Origin: Spirometra erinaceieuropaei
Lineage: Eukaryota > Platyhelminthes > Cestoda > Diphyllobothriidea > Diphyllobothriidae
Direction of reading: 5' to 3'
Assembly (NCBI GenBank): GCA_902702965.1
Contig: CACRXP010000161.1
Span: 644,626 to 708,625, forward strand
DNA length: 64,000 nt
Below the pieces are notes generated by a model. That model saw nothing but the letters and a program-made list of their open reading frames with translations. It searched no databases and was not told the DNA's origin. Both the position numbers and the translations under genes were made by a program. Positions 21,941-31,250 of the stretch are shown here, piece by piece. Every line of letters starts with the position of its first letter. The first letter of the stretch is position 1.

Positions 21941-22171
21941 CACCTCTTCATCTGGGCCGTACTCATGGATCACCCTGAGCTAGCAAAAAGCCTGCTGCAA
22001 CACTGCCCTAATCCAACCTGTATGGCTCTAATCGGTAGCGCAATCTATGATTTCTGCAGTCAATACCTTCCTTCCTACAACAGTGAAACCAAGATACGCT
22101 ACACGGAACAGGCTGAGGCACTGGAGCGGATTGCAAGCCAAATCGCTACTACAGTACATGACCGAAATAAG
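21941..22171 (+). CDS. TRPM channel exon, distal melastatin homology region
   Basis: This is a phase 0 exon of 77 codons. It opens HLFIWAVLMDHPELAKSLLQ, a clear match to the TRPM block 'LFLWAVL..R..MA..FW..G', and continues ALIGSAIYDFCSQYLPSYNS, then YTEQAEALERIASQIATTVH. The last helix corresponds to the segment usually reading 'FE.LAV.LLD'. The acceptor is TTTTAAAG at 21940 and the donor GGTAAAC at 22172, again phase 0. An in-frame ATG at 21965 is internal. This is one of the strongest single pieces of evidence that the gene is a TRPM. Confidence 0.9.
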
Positions 22172-23630
22172 GTAAACTCCGGTTCGCTTGCCTTCCCCCT
22201 ACTGTCTGACAGTCAACAACCTCCTCGCGCCTTTTGGTGCCTGTCAGCATCTAGAGAAAACCAGGTGTTTGTTTTGTTTGTTTGGGTACTTTGTAAAAAA
22301 ACACATTCAGTATAGTGAAGAAAATTGCCACAACTGTCGTGAAATAGATAAGTACTACCGACAAAGCCAAGGGTGCTCCGAAGTGTGAAGACGAAAGGGT
22401 ATGCCACACCCCGACTGGAAATCAAATCAGATCTGTGAATCGCACTCGCGGGTGCATCTGCATATTATTGGCTTAAACCTGCAGAACGTGGCCCTGTGGC
22501 GCACAGTAATCTGAACCTGTGCTCGGACATCAGTTTTCCCCAGCCTCGCCTCTGACGGTTGACAAAAGCGGTGTTCCGGTCTCCCTTATCCATGCTTCTG
22601 ATACTGCTTGGTCCTGCATTGTTCATCAGCACGCAACCGATTGCTTCGTTCCTGAGCCCGAGTTTGAGGGCACAACGGGGGGTCTAGGTTCCGTTCCGCC
22701 GCAGCCAGGCAGGACAGGGAATGTCCCTCACACTTTCAATTTTTGGTACTTTATCCTTTATTAGCCTATCGGTTTACTTATGAACTCAAAAAATTACTCT
22801 GGAGTAAGTTTAACTCCAATCGTCTGAACAATACATGACGGCCCTACCCCCTACGCTATCCGCCACAGTGGAAAACTTTCAACCAGTTAGAGACGCTGAA
22901 GTATATTAATTAACAAAGAGAATGAAGTGTGTGTGCTCCAAATGCCTATTGTGGTCCACGCCTCGATCTCTGTAGACGATCGCACGCTGACGATCGGACG
23001 ATGTGGAAGAAATTCACCAAGACAGTAGGAAACACGAAAATAGTCCATTCATATTTGCTAATAGATCGTAGCTCATTGAAATAGGGATGACGTGGGTTTC
23101 CGATATGAAGAAGACTCAGTTGTAATCTGTTGGTAAATGCGGTTTTCAAGGAGGACCTGGGAAGGGATCTGAAGGCCCACACACACCGATCATACCCATT
23201 AATATAAGCTGTTTAAGTAAGAAAACATAGGCGTCTGTACTAGATCTCGACCAGTGGAGCTAACTTAATTTGATCCATGTTTGCCCTAAAGCGTATGATT
23301 TAGCCACCATTCTAGGCACATATATCTGTTCTTACCAAGTTAAGCTCTCTAATTGCCTCAGAAACTAATGAACGTGGAATAAATCCTTCGAGATAAACCT
23401 TTTCAGACTCGGTTCGAAAGCTGGACTGAAATCTATCAACTTCTTTGAACTGACCGTGCAGTATTCATAAGCTGCCAACAGACAGTCGCTGGGGCTCCGA
23501 AACACGGTCCAGCTTGGTCAACAATTTATCACTTTCGCAGTACTATTAATTTCACTAGGGGTAGTGCTGATTGCGGATACTTCCAATTTTAAATGCCTTG
23601 CGGGCTGCTGCTATTATAACTCACAATTGC
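22172..23630. other. Intron stretch, nothing recognised
   Basis: I searched for the missing TRPM pre-S1 exon here and found no convincing frame. No repeats matched. Confidence 0.4.
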
Positions 23631-23633
23631 GTT

Positions 23634-23730
23634 AGAGTTGGGGTTAGGGTTAAGAGTTAGGTTTTAGGGTTATGATAAGAGTTTAGGGTTAGGATTGGAA
23701 TTACGGCTTGTGGTTAGGTCTAGGGTTAAC
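23634..23730 (+). repeat. Degenerate telomere-like (TTAGGG)-type tract
   Basis: GGGGTTAGGGTTAAGAGTTA is followed by TTTTAGGGTTATG, TTTAGGGTTAGGA and GGTCTAGGGTTAAC. Several TTAGGGTT units are interrupted by drift. It is interstitial. Confidence 0.7.
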
Positions 23731-23927
23731 ATTTTGGTCAATTGGCACCCCTTTCCAACAAGTTTCATCTGCGGCTTAGGTCTGATTGCTCACATTATTG
23801 GGCGATTCGGTTTTGTTGACCTTGACGGACAAATTACTATTATTCCTAGTTGAGTTGCTTTCTACTGGCTTCCAGCAGGGAATTTTTGTATTTTGCGCTG
23901 CTAACACTGATATTTAATACCCACTAA

Positions 23928-25976
23928 AATAAACCGGCACGTGGAGCCACTTTCAACACAGCAGACGCTGCACCCCCAGAGTTCATTGCCGCTTTTGAAT
24001 CTGTTCTTCAGCTAACACAAACGTCAGAAGAGACGAAGGACTTGATCCGTCACAAAACCTCCTCTTTGTTAATGCAACATAAGAAGAGCAAAACTCTTAG
24101 TAAGGAAGAACAGCAAGCATTAAAAAGCCTAAAAGCGGATAAAGACATAATCATCGTGCCGGCTGACAAAGGCCGTTCCACAGTAGTGCTTGACAAATCC
24201 GATTACCAGAAGAAAGCTTTGAGCCTACTCGACGACACGCAGTCCTATAAACTTTGTTCAGCCAGTGAGATGAAAAATCTGCTTACTCAAATTAACAAAA
24301 GCCTGACAAAACTCAGAGCGAATGGAGCAATCACAGCTAAAGATTGGTTTCTTATAAAACCCTCTGACTCTGCCACCGCGCGGTTTTATGGTCTTCCGAA
24401 GGTACACAAAGCTAACATACCTCTTAGACCCATCGTCTCCCTACATGGTACTCCTACATACGGTTTGGCAAAATGGATGTTTGCTCGTCTTAAGTTTCTG
24501 GAAGAAGGATCGCCAACAACAGTGGTCTCTGCTAATCAGTTCCTTGAACGTTTAAAACATCTGAAACTAGAGCCAGATGAATCCATGGTATCGTTTGATG
24601 TCGTTTCACTCTTTACCTCCATTCCACAACAACTAGTGATTGACGTTGTGAGACAACTCCTGGCTGATCGTTACAACGAGAGAGACAATCCCCTGAAGAC
24701 TGAACATCTCATGGAGCTCTTACGCTTTTGCCTAAAAACATATTTCACCTTTGGTGGACAAATGTATGAACAAATCAAAGGCACCCCTATGGGCTCCCCC
24801 ATATCAGGGCTGATTGCTGAAGTGGTTCTTCAACGGATAGAACACTTGGTGTTCACCAAGTATCAACCAAAGTTCTGGACTCGTTACGTCGATGACACCT
24901 TCGCCATTGTCAAATCATCTGACGTGGAGCACCTTAAAGAATTACTGAACTCGGTTGACCAGAATATCCAATTCACGGTGGAAGCCGAAACAAACAACCA
25001 ACTTCCCTTCCTCGATGTCCTTGTGCGTCGGTGTGCAAATGGACAATTACAAACTACCGTTTTCAGAAAAGCCACCAACACAAGACAAATACTGCACTTC
25101 AACAGCAATAACCCCCTCTCTCGCAAACGCAGCTGTGTCCGTACTCTGTTCCAAAGAGTTGAAACACACTGCAGCACACCAGCCGACAAAAGAGTTGAAC
25201 GACAATACCTGCATGATCTCTTTCGAACCAATGGATACCCAAGCAACTTCATCAAGCAAAGCAAGCGCCGAGTGAACAGACGACGGCCACAAGAAGAACA
25301 ACCCGAAGTCTGGAGGGCTATTCCTTACATTAAAGGAGTCTCCGAGGCGGTTTCAAGACTGCTACAACCCGCCAGGGTAGGTATTGCCCGCCGACCCCAG
25401 GCAACAATTCGTTGCCGTTTGGTGCAACCCAAAGACATACTGCCACCCACTGAAACCTCAGCAGTTGTCTATCAAATACGTTGTAAGGATGGAGACTGCA
25501 ACTACGTTGGGGAAACCGGACGGAAATTGCAGACCCGACTACATGAGCACAAACTGGCAACACGGAGACTAGACCCAAACTCACAGTTTGCGGCTCACAT
25601 CGGGGAAACTGGTCACAGTTTTGATTTTCAAGTAGCAGCCGTCTTAGGCAGAGGCACCTCAAGGACTGAGCGTCTCACACTTGAGGCTTGGTACTCAGAT
25701 GCCAACTCCATCAACAGGCATCTAGACCTTCCTTCGGCCTATGAAGTCCTACGTCACTTCATACACCGTGACGAAGACAAGACAATCACACGGAGCCTAA
25801 GAATGCCGAGCAAACACGGCCTGTCGACCACTTCACCCAAAAGGGGAACGCAAACGCAACCAACCCCAATTGAGGTGACGACACGTATTACAGGAGGCAA
25901 CCAACATTCACAGGCGACGGCCAATAGGCCAAGGCAGAGAAAGAAGAAAAAAATCGATCAGCCCAGGGCCAACTAA
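23928..25976 (+). CDS. P5 reverse transcriptase / GIY-YIG endonuclease (682 codons open)
   Basis: The open frame runs from 23928 to the TAA at 25974-25976. The first in-frame ATG is at 24072. Motifs, numbered from codon 24042 as residue 1: IIVPADKGRSTVV about 36-48, ARFYGLPKVHK about 113, SMVSFDVVSLFTSIP about 181 (first catalytic Asp), KGTPMGSPISGLIAE about 245, RYVDDTFAIV about 280 with both Asp intact, QLPFLDVLVRR about 320, and a GIY-YIG nuclease from about 474: VVYQIRCKDGDCNYVGETGR, then TRLHEHKLATRR. The tail is basic (KKKKIDQPR). RT and nuclease together give target-primed insertion. All active-site residues I can check are intact, so the protein could work if expressed. Its relation to P2 is close. 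Confidence 0.92.
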   Translation, partial: NKPARGATFNTADAAPPEFIAAFESVLQLTQTSEETKDLIRHKTSSLLMQHKKSKTLSKEEQQALKSLKADKDIIIVPADKGRSTVVLDKSDYQKKALSLLDDTQSYKLCSASEMKNLLTQINKSLTKLRANGAITAKDWFLIKPSDSATARFYGLPKVHKANIPLRPIVSLHGTPTYGLAKWMFARLKFLEEGSPTTVVSANQFLERLKHLKLEPDESMVSFDVVSLFTSIPQQLVIDVVRQLLADRYNERDNPLKTEHLMELLRFCLKTYFTFGGQMYEQIKGTPMGSPISGLIAEVVLQRIEHLVFTKYQPKFWTRYVDDTFAIVKSSDVEHLKELLNSVDQNIQFTVEAETNNQLPFLDVLVRRCANGQLQTTVFRKATNTRQILHFNSNNPLSRKRSCVRTLFQRVETHCSTPADKRVERQYLHDLFRTNGYPSNFIKQSKRRVNRRRPQEEQPEVWRAIPYIKGVSEAVSRLLQPARVGIARRPQATIRCRLVQPKDILPPTETSAVVYQIRCKDGDCNYVGETGRKLQTRLHEHKLATRRLDPNSQFAAHIGETGHSFDFQVAAVLGRGTSRTERLTLEAWYSDANSINRHLDLPSAYEVLRHFIHRDEDKTITRSLRMPSKHGLSTTSPKRGTQTQPTPIEVTTRITGGNQHSQATANRPRQRKKKKIDQPRAN

Positions 25977-26014
25977 TGCGGCAGTCTATTCAAAAATGCT
26001 GATCGATTTTTTCA
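25946..26014 (+). other. Perfect hairpin spanning the P5 stop codon
   Basis: AAAAAATCGATCAGC at 25948-25962 pairs with GCTGATCGATTTTTT at 25999-26013, with a loop of about 36 nt that holds the TAA stop. The stem lies just upstream of the hammerhead-like motif. It may be a 3' RNA signal for the RT, which is inference. Confidence 0.75.
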
Positions 26015-26020
26015 CTTGAC

Positions 26021-26064
26021 GCTTTGACAATGGAGAGCAGCCCCAGCTCTTCGAAACGTCAGCC
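26021..26064 (+). ncRNA. Hammerhead-ribozyme-like motif in P5 3' UTR
   Basis: GCU, UUGACAA, bulged U, stem II GGAGAGC/GCUCUUC (seven pairs), GAAA, ACGU, C, AGC. Stem I is GCU/AGC. The core differs from consensus at the first base (U for C) and at G8 (A for G). G8 is catalytically important in hammerheads, so this copy is probably inactive. Confidence 0.5.
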
Positions 26065-26095
26065 AGAAAAGTCCCCCGATCCGGTGAGCAATTCA

Positions 26096-27011
26096 TTCTC
26101 CTCAGATTACCGACCCGGATCTCTTACTTTTGCTAACCTGAGCTAAAATACTTGTGTTTCACCCTCCGTTTTTGCAAATTTTTCGCTGTTTTCCCGCAGT
26201 CCCATCCGTTAAACCACTTTCACCACAGTTCCCGCATTTACGCACCTGGGCTCTTGTGTTTCCCAGCAGGACCGCGTTCCCGAGCTTTGCCGCGGCCTTT
26301 AGCTGGTATTCGTGTTGGTAGTATGGTGAACTAACCAGCAATTGTATACCAGTTCATACTTCTTTGGAACTGCATGGGTTTTGTTTTTGTTTTACTGAAC
26401 TGCCTTTAAGGACTAGTCTCAAGGTGTGCTCTAACATTGCCGCATGGGCGCGTGCATAATCCTCCGGACTTGGGGCAGTTGCTGTCTTATAACAATGAAA
26501 TAGGCTTAAGTTTGGCATTGGTATTTCGCCAGTCTCTGTTTAAACTTTCTCCTTCTATCGAAGTCATCACAGTGACACCGGGCTCGTGACTAATGTACGT
26601 CTGTAGTGAGGGATAAGCTTGTAAGCCACGTAAATATTCATATAGGAGAACGTAAGACAGTCACAGGAACCACGATTTTACTGTTCTAACATTTCCAAAA
26701 CAAAATGTCTACATCGTTAGAGGTAAGTTATGTCCGACGCTTCACAGTATGTAAGGGTTTTGTTGGCACTGGTGTGTCACTGACTTCCAGGCCATCTGTG
26801 CGCCCTGTACCACGGGCTCATGGTAGCATCGGTTCTTCCTTATTTCTTTGCTGGAGGAGGGGACAGCGTCGGGGTTACCACGGCCATTGCCCTTGCTCAT
26901 ATTGTCCCTGTTTGTGGTCCGTCATCTGTGAAACTCGCCTTTATGCTCCGTCCGCACTTGCCTGGAAACGTAAATGGTGTTGATCGCCTCAGCAATAAGT
27001 ATATATACATA
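26096..27011. other. Intron stretch, nothing recognised
   Basis: No gene or repeat recognised. The end is AT-rich (ATATATACATA), next to the M3 insertion site. Confidence 0.4.
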
Positions 27012-28006
27012 CAGTAGATGTGCTAACTCATGAAATGTCAACCAAAATTTCGAAATGCTTTCTCGTTTCGAAAAGATAAATTAAGTAGTGTTGTAAAACT
27101 AATTATGATGCAGCATAAATCTATAATGATCCAGTTACCTCAGGGTGTCGGCTTTCGAAAGAACTTATTTTCGGTTGCATGCAAGATCTGTACTCTGCAA
27201 AAAAATGACTACTTATGTAGCATGCAATTTTCTCATTGATTTCCGATGCCCTTGAAAATTCAATTATATTTCATAGAAAACATGCATAACAGTATTCATT
27301 ATTTTACTTATTCGGTAGGAAATCACGTCTACTTCCAATTTCATACTCAAAAGAAGAGTATAATTCGGTTTTCAAAAACTTTTATAATTCCCGAATAATT
27401 TTGAACCCCACCTGCTGTTACACTTGCATTCAGAGTTTCAAAACTACAAGCTGTATATTTTCCGTGCACGGTACCCCATGAATTTCTTTACGGTGTTAAG
27501 AGGAGACCATATGAGTTTCATAAAAGTAAGTAGTGGATTTGAGCAATATTGTTAACTCTACAAGCCACATTGGTAAATGCAGATACATGACGTTTCATGA
27601 ACGGCCATTTAACGGTATTAAAAAATCTCACAATTAGAAACTTTTTTAAAACCGAATTATACTCTTCGTTTGAGTATGAAATTGGAAGTAGACGTGATTT
27701 TCTACCGAATAAGTAAATAATGGATACTTTTACGCATGTTTTCCATGAAATATAATTGAATTTTCAAGGGCATCGAAAATCAATCAGAAAATTGCATGCT
27801 ACATAAGTAGTCATTTTTTGCAGACTACAGATTTTGCATGCAACCGAAAATAAGTTCTTTCGAAAGCCGACACCCTGAGGTAACTGGATCATTATAGATT
27901 TATGCTGCATCATGATTAGTTTTACAACACTACTTAATTTATCTTTTCGAAACGAGAAAGCATTTCGAGATTTTGGTTGACATTTCATGAGTTAGCACAT
28001 CTACTG
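27012..28006 (+). mobile_element. Palindromic foldback element M3
   Basis: The ends are CAGTAGATGTGCTAACTCAT ... ATGAGTTAGCACATCTACTG, flanked by TA on both sides. The arms are the least diverged of the six copies. This is the best reference copy (995 bp). Confidence 0.86.
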
Positions 28007-28856
28007 TATATATTTGTGGAGAACAAAGCCCTGCCTCATCCCGCTCGTCTCCTCGAAAGCCTCCGGTGTGAATGCGTCGCCTGTCGCGCAACTTATTGTA
28101 CCACCATGAAATGCCCTGCCCAGCAGCGCGGAACGTTCGTTTCATCCGGATTTCCAGAGGCCGTCTCAATATATCGGTTCGAGAACTTGATGAGATTCAC
28201 ATATGTATGTGGTATGGAGAGTAAACCTCATCCCATGATATTTTCCTGCAATTCCCGGACTGCAAACATCGTCTAGGTGTTTGCATGCTTTTCCGGAATC
28301 TCTGGAAGAAGCCATTGCTTTAGGTATGAATTCAGGCGATCAGTTAGCACATGGACGAAGAGGAGAGAAATCACCAACGATTGTCGCAGATTTGCTGATT
28401 TCATATGTGCTTGTATTAATGAAACACAGTTGCGTCCTTGAAATCTTGCTAGACTTGTCCATGCTCACCGAACTTCAGAACAGTGGAGTATGTTCATAAC
28501 TACTGTTTACGTACATTTCGAGTAAACTTGGGTTCTCGCCGCAGATCTTCACATTGACGCCTGCTTTATGACTATCTCCTAGAGCGACGATGGGCTATCG
28601 AAATGAGCACTGAACTCCACTTGAGGAAGACTGTTAATAGCTTCCTCGCAAACCACAGATTGTCAGTTGAGGATTTCCTCGAAATACTCGAGTCAACACT
28701 CCAGAATCTGAGGCGATGAGTACCGTAGGAAATCCGTTGGACTGAGAATCGTAGACAGTCTTGACAGCCGCGCAAAATCCCTCCATTCTGTGGTTTCTTT
28801 GAGGTCTGTTGTTCTGTGGGTCTACCAGTAATTCTGCACAAGCTTTAGTCAATGTA
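28007..28856 (-). pseudogene. Decayed RTE-like non-LTR retrotransposon RT fragment
   Basis: Read on the minus strand from 28850 down, pieces in successive frames follow the RT order of RTE-type elements: FCAAVKTVYDSQSNGFPTVL (usually 'AAIKAVYGP..G..PLL'), then LNSYLKQWLLPEIPEKH (usually 'LNNHLEQGLLPESQCGFR'), then FAVRELQE (usually 'FAARQLQEKC') and finally EAFEETSGMRQGFVL (usually 'F.V..GVKQGC.L'). Many frameshifts and stops are present. It fills nearly all the space between foldback elements M3 and M4. Plus-strand open frames here are shadows. Confidence 0.66.
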
Positions 28857-29821
28857 CAGTAGGTGTGCTAACTCATGGAATGTCAATCGAAATTCCGAAA
28901 TATGTTTTCATTTCGAAAAGATTTATTACGTAGGGTTGTAAAACTAACCACCTTGCAGCATAATTCTCTAACAGGATGCCGGCTTTCTAGCGAACTTCTT
29001 TCCGCCGACATGTGAGAACCATACTCTGTAGCAAATGACTACAGAAGTAGCTTGGATTTTCCTCATTGACTTCCGATGAACTTAAAAATTCAATTATATT
29101 TCATGGAAAACATGCATAAAACATTCATTCTTGCGCTCATTCAATAGAAAACTACGTCTTTTTCAATTTGATACTCAAAGAAAACGTATAATTCAGCTAT
29201 CGGAAATCTTTCGAATCCCCGATTAATTTTGCACCTGACCTGCCCTTACACTTGCATTCAAGGTTTCCAAACTACAAGCCGTATATTTTCCGCCTACGTA
29301 AAATCATACATTTCTCTACGGAGTCAAGAGGAGACCATGTTGGGTTCAGCACATTTGGCATTGGATTTGAGCCATTTTGTCAACTTTTCAAGCTACATTG
29401 GTAAATGCAGGGAAATGACGTTTTATGAACGGCCAATTCACGTTATTAAACAATCTCACAATTAAAAAATTTCGAAAACTGTATTATACCTTTTTCTGAG
29501 CATCAAATTGGAAGAAGACGTAGTTTTCTATTGAATGAGCGCAAGAATGAATATTTTTATGCATGTTTTCCATGGAATATAATTGAATTTTTAAGGGCAT
29601 CGAAAATCAATGTGAGAAATGTAGTCATTTTTTTACAGAGCGTGGTTTTTGCGTGCAGCCGGAAGGAAGTTCGTTCGAAAGCCGACATCTCGTGGTAACT
29701 AACTTATTATAGAATTATGCTGCATGAGGATTAGTTTTACAACCCTACTTAATTAATCTTTTCGAATCGAAAACACATTTCGGGATTTCTGTTGATATTT
29801 CATGAGTTTGCACATCTACTG
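28857..29821 (+). mobile_element. Palindromic foldback element M4
   Basis: TA-flanked. The ends are CAGTAGGTGTGCTAACTCAT ... CATGAGTTTGCACATCTACTG. It has the same centre and arms as M3, more diverged (965 bp). Confidence 0.8.
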
Positions 29822-30936
29822 TATGATCAAAGGGAGATGGTGAGCCGATGAGGGTCCCGAGAATTCTTCACAGAACGCACCTCGAGTCGGCACGGCAGTT
29901 CACCACCGCATCTTCCATCTAGTAAAGTTCCACTCATCTGCCTAGACTGTTTTTAACGGAAAGTTCTGTCAATGCCTCGTGCCACTCACCAAAATGACAA
30001 CGGAAAACAGTAGGAGAGCGGAGTATGGACCGGGAACAGCACACTTATTTACCGTAGGTGGGTTAACTCATTAAATGTCAACCGAAATTGCAAAATGCGT
30101 TTTCGTTTCGAAAAGATTATTTGAGCAGGGTTGTAAAAATAATTATCATGCAGCATAATTTCATAATAATTCAGTTATCGCGGGATGCCGGCTCTCAAGC
30201 GAACTTCTTTTCAGCTGCATGCCGAAATTATACTCTGTAAAAAATGACTACTTAAGTAGCATGCATTTTTCTCGTTGATTTTCGATGCCCTTAAAAATTT
30301 AATTATATTTCATGGAAAACATGTATAAAAATATTCGCTCTTCTACTCATTCGGTAGAAAATTACGTCTCCTAATGTCATGCTCAAAGGAAGGGTATAAT
30401 TCGGTTTTCAATGACTTTTCCAATTCCCGAATAATTTTGGACCCACTCTGCCGTTACCCTTAGATTCAGGGTTTCCAAACTACAAGCCGTATATTTTCCG
30501 CGTACTGAAAACCGAACATTTTTCTACGGTATTAAAAGGAGACTATATGGATTTCATAAAATGTAGCAGTGGATTTGAGCCAAATTGCTAAGTTTTCAAG
30601 CTACATTGGTAAATGCAGAGACATGACGTTTTATGGACAGCCATTTCACGGCATTAAAAAAACTCATAATTAGAAACTTTTTAAAAACCGAATTATACCC
30701 TTCCCTCGAACATAAAATTGGAAGACGTCATTGTCTACCGAATGATTAAAAGAATGAATATTTTTATGCATGTTTTCCATGAAATATAATTGGATTTTAA
30801 GGGCATTGAAAATCAATGAGTAAAGTGCGTGCTACATAAGCCGTCATTTTTTTACGGAGTGTGATTTTTTCATGCAGCCGAAAGGAGTTCGTTTTAAAGT
30901 TAACTGAATTATTATATAATTATGATGCACAATGAT

Positions 30937-31156
30937 TATCCTACTTGGACAGTCAACTTACTGTATCAGATTTGGTGGATTTCAGACGTTGCAGTAGGTT
31001 GGGCGGGTAACTTGACCTAAAGTTGATTAAACTCGCGTCGTCCGGCGGGGCCTCGTAGCTCAGGTGGTTAAAGCGTTGGCTGCGCTAAAGCCTTCCCCTT
31101 ACTGCGTGGGTTCGAATCCCACCGAGGCGCCGAGTTTCTCACAATTGGGTCAATAT
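30937..31156 (+). repeat. tRNA-Ser-like SINE, copy a (inserted in M5)
   Basis: The order is a TTACTGTATCAGATTTGGTGGATTCCAGACG-type body, GTAGGTTGGGCGGGTAA, a tRNA-like head, then GGGTCAATATGAA. The body and head recur on the minus strand at 39735-40090 and 42985-43315. Because it sits inside M5, it is younger than M5. Confidence 0.72.
31050..31128 (+). tRNA. tRNA-Ser(GCU)-like sequence, probably SINE head
   Basis: The acceptor stem GCCTCG/CGAGGC and the T arm GTGGG TTCGAAT CCCAC are perfect. The anticodon stem GGCT/AGCC encloses GCGCTAA, giving anticodon GCU, and the following CTTCCCCTTACTGC could form the long variable arm of tRNA-Ser. The D stem (GCTC with AAGC) is weak and the anticodon loop starts with G instead of C/U. 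Two diverged copies with the same flanks make a SINE head more likely than a working tRNA gene. Confidence 0.5.
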
Positions 31157-31250
31157 GAATTATTTTTACAACCCTATTTAATTAATCCTTTCGAAATGAA
31201 AACGCATTTCGGAATTTTGGTTGACATTTCATGAGTTAGCCCACCTACTG

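Larger units (their letters stand above)
23928..26095 (+). mobile_element. Penelope-like element P5, longest intact-frame copy
   Basis: This is the best-preserved PLE in the window. It has an uninterrupted RT-GIY-YIG frame, a hairpin over the stop codon and a hammerhead-like motif in the 3' UTR. No target duplication was identified. The frame is open to its 5' limit (a TAA at 23925-23927) with no ATG until 24072, so the copy may be 5'-truncated or use an upstream exon. Internal introns are known in some PLEs. Confidence 0.88.
30052..31250 (+). mobile_element. Palindromic foldback element M5, split by a SINE
   Basis: The left end is CCGTAGGTGGGTTAACTCAT and the right end is ATGAGTTAGCCCACCTACTG, with TA on both sides. 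The right arm is interrupted at about 30937-31156 by the tRNA-Ser-like SINE. Without it the element would be about 980 bp. Confidence 0.8.

Noticed and set aside
28281..28499. Plus-strand ORF with a plausible acceptor and a phase 0 donor, as the missing TRPM exon
   Set aside because: It is the shadow of the decayed RTE-like RT on the minus strand, which matches in the same place with correct motif order.
31050..31128. A functional tRNA-Ser gene
   Set aside because: Weak D stem, non-standard first base in the anticodon loop, and two diverged copies with the same non-tRNA flanks point to a SINE head.
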